Assembly (NCBI RefSeq): GCF_001602525.1
Contig: NZ_LSYT01000002.1
Coordinates: 496,001-560,000, forward strand
DNA length: 64,000 nt
Source: Flavobacterium chilense
GTDB lineage: Bacteria > Bacteroidota > Bacteroidia > Flavobacteriales > Flavobacteriaceae
Direction of reading: 5' to 3'
A model generated the notes under the pieces. It was not told the DNA's origin and did not search any database. It saw only the letters and a program-made list of their open reading frames with translations. Position 1 is the first letter of the stretch. Every line of letters begins with the position of its first letter. Of this stretch, positions 25,951 through 34,123 are shown one piece after another. The position numbers and the translations under genes are program-made.

Positions 25951-26898
25951 ATGAGTATAAAAATTCTTCATATCGACAGCAATCATCCTATTCTTTGGCA
26001 ACAACTGAAAGATGCCGGTTTTGAAAACCATGCCGATTTTAAATCTTCTAAAGAAGAAATTGAAGCTAAAATTCAGGATTATAACGGAATCGTAATTCGA
26101 AGCCGCTTTAAAATAGATAAAACCTTTCTGGACAAAGCGACCAATTTACAGTTTATTGCCAGAGTTGGCGCGGGTTTAGAAAGTATTGATTGTGATTACG
26201 CCGAGACTAAAAAAATTCATTTAATAGCAGCTCCGGAAGGTAATCGCAACGCTGTTGCAGAACATTCGCTAGGCGTGATTCTGTCTTTATTTAATAATTT
26301 AAATCAGGCCGACACCGAAATAAAAGCCGGACACTGGAACAGAGAAAGTAATCGCGGACACGAACTCGATGGAAAAACGGTTGGAATTATTGGTTACGGA
26401 AATATGGGGAAAGCTTTTGCTAAAAAACTTCGTGGTTTTGAAGTAGAGGTTATCTTTCACGATATTTTAGAAAACATTGGAGACGAAAACGCCAGACAAG
26501 TTTCCTTACAGGAATTACAGCAAAAAGCAGATGTTTTGAGTTTACATCTTCCGTGGACTCCGGAAACAGATAAAATGGTTAATCAGGATTTTATTAATGC
26601 CTTTGCAAAACCATTTTGGATGATAAATACATCGAGAGGGAAAAATATAGTTACAGCTGATTTGGTCGAAGGGATGAAGTCTAAAAAGATCCTTGGTGCA
26701 GGTCTGGATGTTCTGGAGTATGAAAAGTTATCTTTTGAAACCTTGTTTCAGGATAAAAATACACCCGAAGCTTTTCAATATTTACTTGAGGCCAAAAATG
26801 TATTGTTAACACCTCATATCGCAGGCTGGACTTTTGAAAGTCATGAACGTTTGGCACAAGTTATAGTAGATAAAATTAAGGCAGTCTATTCAAAATAA
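25951..26898 (+). CDS. D-2-hydroxyacid dehydrogenase (phosphoglycerate dehydrogenase-like)
   Basis: 315 residues from the ATG of MSIKILHIDSNHP; a TTG 24 nt upstream is not used here. NAD-binding motif GIIGYGNMGKAFAKKL, the catalytic Arg in NTSRGKNIVTADLV, and the acid/His pair (His in LTPHIAGWTFES). The ACT domain of long SerA proteins is absent. It could be the serine-pathway enzyme of this organism or another 2-hydroxyacid dehydrogenase; there is no serC or serB nearby to decide. The following 400 bp (26899-27304) hold no gene, only the promoter of the next gene. Confidence 0.85.
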   Translation: MSIKILHIDSNHPILWQQLKDAGFENHADFKSSKEEIEAKIQDYNGIVIRSRFKIDKTFLDKATNLQFIARVGAGLESIDCDYAETKKIHLIAAPEGNRNAVAEHSLGVILSLFNNLNQADTEIKAGHWNRESNRGHELDGKTVGIIGYGNMGKAFAKKLRGFEVEVIFHDILENIGDENARQVSLQELQQKADVLSLHLPWTPETDKMVNQDFINAFAKPFWMINTSRGKNIVTADLVEGMKSKKILGAGLDVLEYEKLSFETLFQDKNTPEAFQYLLEAKNVLLTPHIAGWTFESHERLAQVIVDKIKAVYSK

Positions 26899-27211
26899 GT
26901 TTCATACCACAGAAAAAAATGGAGTTCTTAAAATTTTACAATTTTATAACGAGTTTTTTCTGTAGATTTTTAAGCCTATAATTAGTTTTTTTTGTTAAAT
27001 TTTAATAATATTGTTTCAAGTTTTACTCTGTTTGCTTTTCAATATCAGATTAGAGCGTTTTAAAAGGAACCTATAAGTTTGTTAAAATAATTTGTAAAAG
27101 TCATTGAGTGTGAGTTAGATGAAGTTGTCTCAAGTTTTGAGTTTCTGTAAAAGATACCTTAATTTAATACAATAATAATTTATCAGGTACTCCTGCTGAT
27201 TTATAGGGAGT

Positions 27212-27219
27212 TATTTTTG
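27212..27219 (+). promoter_or_regulatory. Putative -7 box for the DUF4234-like gene
   Basis: TATTTTTG, exact TAnnTTTG match, 85 nt upstream of the ATG at 27305, which implies a leader of roughly 80 nt. Confidence 0.5.
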
Positions 27220-27304
27220 CACACTTTTAAAATAAATTTAAAAAAATAAGCTTGTCTAATGCTTAAAAATTAGAATACATTAACCTTAATTTAATTAATA
27301 AAAA

Positions 27305-27688
27305 ATGGAAAACAGTTTTAAAGAAACGTCAAATGATTTTAATGATCCAATCCCGGTATTTAAAGTAGATCCAATTATGGTATTGCTTTATGGATTTTTA
27401 TCTTGCGGATTATATTTGATTTATTGGAATATCAAAGTTGCGGAAGTTTTTAATGCCGTAGCTAAAAAAGAAGTTATTTCTCAGCCTATCGCAATTTTTG
27501 CAGGTTGTTGTATGCCAGTAAATATTTATTTTTATTATTTGGCTGGTAAAGAAGCATTGCCAAAAGTTTATGAAAAAACTGGAGAGCTTCAAAAAGACCA
27601 ATCAACTTTATTAATTGTTTTAGGGTTCTTTTTCCCTATCGCAGCAGCGATGATTGTACAAGGTGATATCAACAGATTATACAAATAA
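27305..27688 (+). CDS. DUF4234-like small membrane protein
   Basis: 127 residues. A Cys-containing first span, MVLLYGFLSCGLYLIYW, is followed by IKVAEVFNAV, as in DUF4234. A middle span holds AIFAGCCMPVNIYFYYLAG, and a last span, LLIVLGFFFPIAAAMIV, is followed by QGDINRLYK. Function unknown. The next gene starts within its 3' end, so the two are probably coupled. Confidence 0.7.
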   Translation: MENSFKETSNDFNDPIPVFKVDPIMVLLYGFLSCGLYLIYWNIKVAEVFNAVAKKEVISQPIAIFAGCCMPVNIYFYYLAGKEALPKVYEKTGELQKDQSTLLIVLGFFFPIAAAMIVQGDINRLYK

Positions 27689-28127
27689 TAGTAGAATAAA
27701 ACGTAAAATTTACGGAATTATCGGTGCAGCAATTACACTGATAGTTCCGTTTTTTTTAATGCTTAACAACCACCATGATCATTTAGAAACAGATCAGTCG
27801 TTCTGTCCTTTTAAAATGGTGACCGGTTTTCCTTGTCCGGGTTGTGGTATAACCAAGTCATTGGTGTACTTCTATCAGGGCGATATTTACAAATCTCTTA
27901 GTTATCATATTTTAGGGCCTTTTGTTATTGTATTCTGCTGGTTGACCATCATAGTACTAACAACAGAAATTATTACTAAAAAAGAATACTTTACAAGTCT
28001 TTTGTATAATAGAAAACTGGCGTATAATATGGCTTACTTTTTAGCTTTTTATCATCTAATTAGATTAGTTCTGTTTATTAAAAACAATTCTTTTGATGAC
28101 ATATTACATCAGTCAATTTGGTTTTAA
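27654..28127 (+). CDS. DUF2752 membrane protein
   Basis: About 155 residues. The signature FPCPGCGITKSLVYFYQGD defines DUF2752, with three or four hydrophobic spans around it. No ATG precedes the first span. Possible starts are TTG at 27654 or GTG at 27663, both inside the DUF4234-like gene (26-35 nt overlap), which implies translational coupling. Function unknown; the CxGCG motif could bind metal or form a disulfide. Followed by a strong terminator. Confidence 0.8.
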   Translation: MYKVISTDYTNNSRIKRKIYGIIGAAITLIVPFFLMLNNHHDHLETDQSFCPFKMVTGFPCPGCGITKSLVYFYQGDIYKSLSYHILGPFVIVFCWLTIIVLTTEIITKKEYFTSLLYNRKLAYNMAYFLAFYHLIRLVLFIKNNSFDDILHQSIWF

Positions 28128-28140
28128 AAATAAAAAATAA

Positions 28141-28177
28141 AAAATCCCATTTCAGAAAATGATGAAATGGGATTTTT
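28141..28177 (+). terminator. Terminator after the DUF2752 gene
   Basis: AAAATCCCATTTCA (28141-28154) and TGAAATGGGATTTT (28163-28176), 14-bp perfect stem, 8-nt loop, followed by T. The rest of the gap to 28450 shows no gene. Confidence 0.85.
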
Positions 28178-28450
28178 CTTTTCCTAAATAATTGCTTTTA
28201 CAGGTTGTTTTGTTTTTATAATAGAAAATACATCTTTTGGTTTCTTTTTTAAATGTGATTTGCAATTACTTGTAAATGAGTGATTGGTGTTCTTTAAGTT
28301 TGAGAATAAACGCCTTTTTCTGACACAATAATGACTTATAGGGGATCTTTGTAAAATTCAAACTTCTTAATCTTGTACTTCTAAAAAAAAGAAAAAGGAG
28401 TATCTGAAAATCCAAAAAGAGTAGGGTGAATTTACAAAAGATTTTAAGTT

Positions 28451-28816
28451 ATGTTTGAAATGTACAAAAAGGTAGTTATGGAAAACTACGCAAATTTTGA
28501 TGGGAGAGCCAGAAGAAAAGAATATTGGATGTTTGTTTTAATTAATGCGATTATAGGTTATGGCCTATTATTTATTTTAGGACTTGTCTCTCCTAAGCTT
28601 GCATTGGTTAGCAGTGTTTACAATTTAGCAGTTTTAGTTCCTTCAATTGCTGTTGGTGTCAGAAGAATGCATGATGTCGGTAAAAGTGGTTGGTATATTA
28701 TTTTTCCAATTTATAATTTGGTTTTAGCTTGTACAGAAGGCGAAAATGGACCAAATCAATATGGCTCAGATCCTAAAAATGAATCGGGTGAAATAAATGA
28801 AATTGGAAAAGAATAA
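28451..28816 (+). CDS. DUF805 membrane protein
   Basis: 121 residues, the small inner-membrane DUF805 family. NYANFDGRARRKEYWMF at the start; three hydrophobic spans; the conserved VRRMHDVGKSGWY and the closing EGENGPNQYGSDPK. Function unknown. A purine-rich stretch lies upstream, and a large hairpin separates it from olsF. Confidence 0.9.
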   Translation: MFEMYKKVVMENYANFDGRARRKEYWMFVLINAIIGYGLLFILGLVSPKLALVSSVYNLAVLVPSIAVGVRRMHDVGKSGWYIIFPIYNLVLACTEGENGPNQYGSDPKNESGEINEIGKE

Positions 28817-28840
28817 TTCAAATTGATTTTGAACGAAGTC

Positions 28841-28887
28841 ATAATAAAAAAGTCCCCGTTGCTTAGCAATGGGGACTTTTTTATTAT
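28841..28887. terminator. Bidirectional terminator hairpin
   Basis: AAAAAAGTCCCC pairs with GGGGACTTTTTT. The stem extends inward through a G-U pair and TTGC/GCAA to a TTA loop (28863-28865), about 20 bp in all. It lies between convergent DUF805 and olsF. Confidence 0.9.
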
Positions 28888-28893
28888 GTAAAG

Positions 28894-30696
28894 TTAATCT
28901 TCTTTCTCAGATAATTTACGCTCTAATTCTATTTGAAACTCTTCGATAACCGGTTTCATAGTGCTTTCCGGAATATCTGCGATTCTAATGTACATTAAGC
29001 CATCTACAGCGTTATTAAACAAAGGATCGACATTAAAAGCAACCACACGTGCATTTTGTTTAATGTACTTTTTAATTAAAACCGGCAAACGTAGATTTCC
29101 TGGTTCTAATTCATCAATAATTTTATCAAATTTATTTAAATCAGATTCTGCTTCGTCAAAGATAAAATCCTTATCAGCATCTTTCAGTTTGACTTTGTAA
29201 GCCTTTTTCGGGTGAATATATTGGGCAATATACGGATCGTAATAATTCGACTTCATAAATTCAATCATCAATGATTTAGAGAAGTCCGAAAACTGATTGC
29301 TGATACTCACACCTCCTAATAAATATTTATGTTCCGGATGACGTAAAGTAGTATGAATAATTCCTTTCCATAACAAGAACAAAGGCATTGGTTTTTGCTG
29401 ATATTCTTTAATAATAAAAGCACGTCCCATTTCGATCGATTTATGCATCATATCGTGCAATTCAGGCTCAAATCTAAAAAGATCAGTCAGATAAAAACCT
29501 TCAATACCATACTTTGGATAAATCTCAGAACCTAACCCCATACGATAAGCTCCGGCAATTTTTTTCGTTTCATCATCCCATAAAAACATATGGTGATAAT
29601 ATTTGTCGTATTCGTCTAAGTCAATAGACTCATTCGTTCCTTCGCCAACTTCACGAAAAGTAATCTCACGTAAACGCCCGATTTCATGTAAAATATTCGG
29701 AATTGATTTTGCTCTCGCAAAAAACACTTCGTAGTTTTTACTTTGCAATAGTCGGCAATCGCTGCCTCTTAATGCCTGAACTTCATCAATCATTTTTGAT
29801 TCGTTCGCAGGCGTTACGATTTTTTTAGGCGCTTTTGGAATTTTAAGACTTGCCGTATCAATCAGTTTGGTGTCTTTCTCAAACGGATTAGCCAGCATAT
29901 AGGTTTTCTTTCTTAGAAACTCAGAGTATTCTTCAAAAGATTGAATTTCGTTTTGTTCGTTTACAGAAATCGGTTTTCCAATACGTACTTTAATTACACG
30001 ATCTTTTTGTGTAAGCAATTCAGATGGTAATTTTGCCGTACGCAAAGTGTCATCAATTTTAGAAAGCCAATAAAATAATTTACTGTTTTTGGCATGAAAA
30101 TAAATAGGTACTACAGGAACTTTAGCTTTTCTGATTAATTTTAAAGCACCTTCTTCCCATGGTTTATCTACAACTAATTTTCCGTCTTTATAAGTCGAAA
30201 CTTCTCCGGCAGGAAAAATTCCTAAAGGTTTTCCATCACTTAAATGTCGTAAAGTTTCCTTGATTCCAACCACACTCGATTTTGCATCCTTATGATTCTC
30301 AAAAGGATTAACCGGCATGATGTATTTTTTAAGCGGAACAATTCTGTGCAGCAAAAAGTTGGCGATGATTTTGAAATTAGGTTCTCTTTCAAGCATTAAT
30401 TTCAAAAGCAAAATACCATCAATTCCTCCAAGCGGATGATTTGAAATGGTAATATAAGGACCTTCTTTTGGTAAACGTTTTAGATCTTCTTCCGGGATTT
30501 CGAATTTGATTTCCATCTCATCCAAAATTCCATTCAAAAACGCAACATCTTCCAGGTGTTTATTGTGATCGTAAATTTTATTAAGGGTAGAGATCTTAAG
30601 AACCTTCATAAGAATCCAGCCTGAAAAAGTACCAAACACACCGTACTTCTCAACATTTATTGCCTTTGCAACTTCTTTCGCGGTAACTAAACCCAT
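28894..30696 (-). CDS. olsF: Bifunctional lipid acyltransferase (OlsF type)
   Basis: 600 residues. The N-terminal PlsC-like domain (about 60-260) has the acyltransferase His/Asp pair in ISNHPLGGIDG (H87, D93), FPAGEVSTY and VVPIYFHAKN. The C-terminal half (about 320-560) is an OlsB/hemolysin-type GNAT domain, with REITFREVGEGTNESIDLDE, MGLGSEIYPKYG and GRAFIIKEYQQKPMPLFLLW. OlsF-type fusions carry out both acylation steps in making ornithine or glycine lipids in Flavobacterium relatives. Which amino acid is used cannot be read here. Divergent from xth, each gene with its own TAnnTTTG box. Confidence 0.8.
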   Translation of the reverse strand: MGLVTAKEVAKAINVEKYGVFGTFSGWILMKVLKISTLNKIYDHNKHLEDVAFLNGILDEMEIKFEIPEEDLKRLPKEGPYITISNHPLGGIDGILLLKLMLEREPNFKIIANFLLHRIVPLKKYIMPVNPFENHKDAKSSVVGIKETLRHLSDGKPLGIFPAGEVSTYKDGKLVVDKPWEEGALKLIRKAKVPVVPIYFHAKNSKLFYWLSKIDDTLRTAKLPSELLTQKDRVIKVRIGKPISVNEQNEIQSFEEYSEFLRKKTYMLANPFEKDTKLIDTASLKIPKAPKKIVTPANESKMIDEVQALRGSDCRLLQSKNYEVFFARAKSIPNILHEIGRLREITFREVGEGTNESIDLDEYDKYYHHMFLWDDETKKIAGAYRMGLGSEIYPKYGIEGFYLTDLFRFEPELHDMMHKSIEMGRAFIIKEYQQKPMPLFLLWKGIIHTTLRHPEHKYLLGGVSISNQFSDFSKSLMIEFMKSNYYDPYIAQYIHPKKAYKVKLKDADKDFIFDEAESDLNKFDKIIDELEPGNLRLPVLIKKYIKQNARVVAFNVDPLFNNAVDGLMYIRIADIPESTMKPVIEEFQIELERKLSEKED

Positions 30697-30726
30697 GTAC
30701 TATTTTTAATTTATTAGAGCAGCGAA

Positions 30727-30734
30727 CAAAGATA
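30727..30734 (-). promoter_or_regulatory. Putative olsF -7 box (TATCTTTG)
   Basis: Exact TAnnTTTG match on the minus strand, 30 nt before the olsF ATG at 30696. Confidence 0.55.
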
Positions 30735-30786
30735 ACAAAAAACTCTACTTTTCGAAGTTTCAATCATAAACTTTCCACTTTTTTAT

Positions 30787-30794
30787 TACATTTG
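30787..30794 (+). promoter_or_regulatory. Putative xth -7 box (TACATTTG)
   Basis: Exact TAnnTTTG match on the plus strand, 20 nt before the xth ATG. Confidence 0.55.
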
Positions 30795-30814
30795 GAATCC
30801 TAAAAAAAACGCTG

Positions 30815-31576
30815 ATGAAAATTATTTCTTATAATGTAAACGGAATACGAGCCGCAATAACTAAAGGTTTTATCGAATGGCTGCAACAAGCCAATCCTGA
30901 TGTTATTTGTCTTCAGGAAATAAAAGCAACACAGGAACAAATTCCCGTTGATGATATAACGGCCGCTGGCTATCCCTACCAATATTACTATCCCGCAACA
31001 AAAAAAGGCTATAGCGGAGTAGCAATTTTATCTAAAACAAAACCTAATAATGTCGTATTCGGAACCGGAATTCAGCATATGGATTTTGAAGGACGTAATC
31101 TTCGTGCTGATTTTGATGATTGCTCTGTAATGAGTTTATACCTTCCTTCCGGTACAAATATCGAAAGACTAGACCATAAATTTATGTTCATGGATGACTT
31201 TCAAACGTATATAAATGAATTAAAGTTAACGATTCCGAATCTGATTATTTGTGGCGATTACAATATTTGTCATGAAGCAATCGACATTCACGACCCGGTT
31301 CGTAACAAAACCGTATCAGGATTTTTACCTGCAGAACGCGCCTGGCTGGATGCATTTATGAAATCTGGTTTTATCGACAGTTTCCGTCATTTCAACAAAG
31401 AACCGCATCATTATTCATGGTGGAGTTACCGCGCCGGAGCAAGAGGAAACAACAAAGGCTGGCGTATCGATTATAATCTTGTAAGCGATTCAATGGAGCA
31501 TCGTTTAAAACGTGCCGTTATCCTTCCGGATGCTGTACACTCTGATCATTGTCCTGTTTTAGTCGAAATCGAATAA
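30815..31576 (+). CDS. xth: Exodeoxyribonuclease III (AP endonuclease)
   Basis: 253 residues, full length. Endonuclease/exonuclease/phosphatase fold with YNVNGIRAA, LQEIKATQ (metal Glu), YSGVAIL, ICGDYNICHEAID (catalytic Asp and Asn), YSWWSYR, WRIDYNLVS and the terminal VHSDHCPV (Asp-His). Cuts at abasic sites and removes 3' blocks in base-excision repair. Monocistronic. Confidence 0.96.
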   Translation: MKIISYNVNGIRAAITKGFIEWLQQANPDVICLQEIKATQEQIPVDDITAAGYPYQYYYPATKKGYSGVAILSKTKPNNVVFGTGIQHMDFEGRNLRADFDDCSVMSLYLPSGTNIERLDHKFMFMDDFQTYINELKLTIPNLIICGDYNICHEAIDIHDPVRNKTVSGFLPAERAWLDAFMKSGFIDSFRHFNKEPHHYSWWSYRAGARGNNKGWRIDYNLVSDSMEHRLKRAVILPDAVHSDHCPVLVEIE

Positions 31577-31678
31577 ATTCTGGTATTGTTCTTGCTGAAA
31601 GAATAGCGTGATATAGTTTAATAGTTGTCATCCTGAGTAAATTCGAAAGAAGGAGCTTTTTCCTGCTGTTCACTATAT

Positions 31679-31705
31679 CTTTTGTGGCGAACCCCGCCAC
31701 AAAAG
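31679..31705. repeat. Dispersed hairpin repeat, copy B (loop AACCC)
   Basis: CTTTTGTGGCG (31679-31689) and CGCCACAAAAG (31695-31705), perfect 11-bp stem, loop AACCC. Compared with copy A at 1353, one C-G pair is replaced by G-C, so stem and loop are kept although the bases changed. AGGAGCT (31651-31657) and ATCAGGGCTA (31718-31727) flank it as at copy A. Confidence 0.8.
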
Positions 31706-31793
31706 GATGCCGTTCCCATCAGGGCTAGGGCTTTCCGTTAAACAAGAAGTTTTGAATTATTAATACGCCCCCAATAAAAACTAAAAAAGTAAA

Positions 31794-32738
31794 ATGATTA
31801 AAAAGGCCTCCATCGGATTACTGGTTGTAGCAATGTCTATGACTTCTTGTGTATCCAAGAAAATTTACAACGATCTTGAAACAAAATATTCAGATCTTAA
31901 AAAAGAAAACCGTTCTATTGCAGATCAAAATGCCGATTTACAAAAATCAAAAAATCAGTTAGAATTAGAACGTGACAATTTAACCAAAGATTTAAACGCA
32001 ACAAAAGACGAATTAGCCAAACAAAAAGCTGATTTAGCTGCAGCACAAAACAAGTTTAAAGTTTTGCAGGATTCATACAATGCACTTGAAAAAAACAGCA
32101 ATGATGCATTAGAAAAAAACATGGCTAAAAACCGTGAATTGTTGGCGCAATTAGAAGCAAAATCTAAAAAATTAGCCGAAGAACAAGCAAGTCTTGATAA
32201 AACAGCAAGTCGTTTAAATGAACTTGAAGCCATGATTGCCGCAAAAGAAGCAGCAATGAAAAAACTAAAAGAAACGTTATCTAAAGCCTTAAACGGTTTT
32301 GAAGGTAAAGGTTTGACAGTAGAGCAAAAAAACGGAAAAGTATATGTTTCTATGGAAAACAAATTACTTTTTAACTCAGGAAGCTGGGCTGTTGGAACCG
32401 AAGGTAGAAGAGCCGTTGTGGAATTAGGAAAAGTTTTAGGTGATAATCCGGATCTTTCAGTGCTTATCGAAGGTCATACTGATGATGATCCGTATGCAGG
32501 TTCGGGACCAATTGCAAACAACTGGGATTTATCGACTAAAAGAGCAACAGCAATTGTAGCTATTTTAAGTGAAAACAATAAAATCAACAAACAAAAATTA
32601 ACAGCAGCCGGTCGCAGCGAGTTTTCTCCGCTTGCAAGCAACGCAACTCCTGAAGGAAAAGCTAAAAACCGTAGAATCGAAATCATCTTAACACCAAGAT
32701 TAGATGAAATCGCTGAAATGTTGAATAGTATTAATTAA
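31794..32738 (+). CDS. OmpA-family lipoprotein with coiled coil
   Basis: 314 residues. The signal MIKKASIGLLVVAMSMTSC has the lipobox Cys19. A long coiled coil (about 25-165; many Lys, Glu, Leu heptads) precedes the OmpA_C peptidoglycan-binding domain (about 190-300), seen as LLFNSGSWAV, IEGHTDDDPY, NWDLSTKRATAIVAIL and the closing GKAKNRRIEIIL. It probably tethers the outer membrane to peptidoglycan across the periplasm. Confidence 0.9.
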   Translation: MIKKASIGLLVVAMSMTSCVSKKIYNDLETKYSDLKKENRSIADQNADLQKSKNQLELERDNLTKDLNATKDELAKQKADLAAAQNKFKVLQDSYNALEKNSNDALEKNMAKNRELLAQLEAKSKKLAEEQASLDKTASRLNELEAMIAAKEAAMKKLKETLSKALNGFEGKGLTVEQKNGKVYVSMENKLLFNSGSWAVGTEGRRAVVELGKVLGDNPDLSVLIEGHTDDDPYAGSGPIANNWDLSTKRATAIVAILSENNKINKQKLTAAGRSEFSPLASNATPEGKAKNRRIEIILTPRLDEIAEMLNSIN

Positions 32739-32985
32739 GTCTCTAAGGGACTAAGATTCTAAGATAGAAGGCTCAAAGTTTTACTTTGAGCCTTTTGTTA
32801 TTTTATGACTCTAAATTAGTGTTTTAGAACCTTAGTCCCTCAGAATTTCAAAAAGAAATCTTGTAGTTTTTTTAACTTTTGTCATATTTTCATTTGATGT
32901 ATCCCTTTGTATCTTTGGTATTCTTAAATATTCAAAACAGAAAGGCTTAGGGCCTCAGAATCTTAGAAACTTAGAACCTCAGAAA
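32739..32985. repeat. 'ctaagattctaag / cttagggcctcagaatc' repeat patch
   Basis: TCTCTAAGGGACTAAGATTCTAAG after the OmpA gene and CTTAGGGCCTCAGAATCTTAG ahead of tas are related and partly complementary. AGGCTCAAAG...CTTTGAGCCTTTTG (about 32769-32796) forms a hairpin that could terminate the OmpA gene. No gene in this gap. Confidence 0.6.
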
Positions 32986-32989
32986 AAAA

Positions 32990-34027
32990 ATGAAATACAC
33001 TACAATCCCCAACACCGACATAAAAGTTAGTAAAATAAACCTGGGAACGATGACTTTCGGTCAGCAAAATACAGAAGCCGAAGGACACCAGCAAATGGAT
33101 TATGCACTCGAAAGAGGCGTTAATTTTTTTGATACAGCCGAAATGTATTCGGTTCCGGCACGTGAAGAAACATACGGAAGCACAGAAAAAATTATTGGAA
33201 CCTGGTTCAAAAAAACAGGAAATCGCCATAAAGTAGTTTTGGCCTCTAAAATTGCAGGTCCAAATCCTAATTTTACTTACATGCGTGAGAAAGGAGATTT
33301 CTCTCCTGCAAGTATCAAATATGCTTTAGAAAACAGCTTAAAGCGTCTTCAGACAGATTATATCGATTTGTACCAAATGCACTGGCCGGAGCGACAAACC
33401 AATTACTTTGGACAACGCGGTTTTAAAGATCACGATGATGTCTGGGAAGATAATTTTAGAGAAGTATTAGAAACTTTTGACGGATTAATCAAAGAAGGTA
33501 AAATAAAACACATTGGTGTTTCTAACGAAAATGCATGGGGAATGATGCGTTTTCTGGAAGAAAGCAAATACCAAAACCTGCCAAGAATTAAAACAGTTCA
33601 AAATCCATATAATTTACTCAATCGTTTGTTTGAAGTTGGTTCTGCCGAAGTTTCAAAATATGAGAATGTAGGTTTGTTGGCTTATTCTCCTTTGGCATTT
33701 GGTGTATTAACTGGTAAATTTTTAACCGGTGAATCACATCCAAATGCGAGAATCAACCTTTTTCCGCAATATACACGTTACAATAGCGAACAATGTACAC
33801 AAGCTACAAAGTTATATCAGGAAATTGCTCATAAACACGGATTAACTCTAACAGAACTGGCAATGGGATTTGTATTACAGCAGCCGTTTTTGACTAGTGC
33901 CATTATTGGCGCAACCACAATGGAACAATTAAAAGAAAATATCGATACTATTGATGTGTTTCTTTCAAAAGAAATATTAACTGAAATCGCAGCAGTTCAG
34001 GCTATTATTCCTGATCCGGCACCTTAA
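32990..34027 (+). CDS. tas: NADP(H)-dependent aldo-keto reductase, Tas-like
   Basis: 345 residues. It follows E. coli Tas closely in length and motifs: LGTMTFGQQNTEAEGHQQ, the catalytic tetrad in FFDTAEMYSVP (Asp, Tyr), VVLASKIAG (Lys) and LYQMHWPERQTNYFG (His), then VSNENAWGMMRF, QNPYNLLNRLFEVG and IIGATTMEQLKENI. Cytosolic oxidoreductase with unknown natural substrate. The ATG follows directly on a repeat patch. Confidence 0.88.
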   Translation: MKYTTIPNTDIKVSKINLGTMTFGQQNTEAEGHQQMDYALERGVNFFDTAEMYSVPAREETYGSTEKIIGTWFKKTGNRHKVVLASKIAGPNPNFTYMREKGDFSPASIKYALENSLKRLQTDYIDLYQMHWPERQTNYFGQRGFKDHDDVWEDNFREVLETFDGLIKEGKIKHIGVSNENAWGMMRFLEESKYQNLPRIKTVQNPYNLLNRLFEVGSAEVSKYENVGLLAYSPLAFGVLTGKFLTGESHPNARINLFPQYTRYNSEQCTQATKLYQEIAHKHGLTLTELAMGFVLQQPFLTSAIIGATTMEQLKENIDTIDVFLSKEILTEIAAVQAIIPDPAP

Positions 34028-34043
34028 TAAAGATTTTAAACAA

Positions 34044-34100
34044 ACACAAATTCCACAAATTAACACAGATTAAATCCGTGCAAATTTGTGGAATTCGTGT
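34044..34100. terminator. Long hairpin between tas and the MuiA-like gene
   Basis: ACACAAATTCCACAAATT (34044-34061) pairs with AATTTGTGGAATTCGTGT (34083-34100) over 18 positions with one mismatch, followed by a T run. Probably a bidirectional terminator made from a repeat of the 'caaattccacaaatt' type. Confidence 0.7.
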
Positions 34101-34123
34101 TTTTATTGGTAAAGGATATTGGT

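Noticed and set aside
32739..32989. Possible small RNA gene from the partly complementary words
   Set aside because: Arms are too degenerate, and the hairpin near 32769-32796 is simply placed as a terminator.
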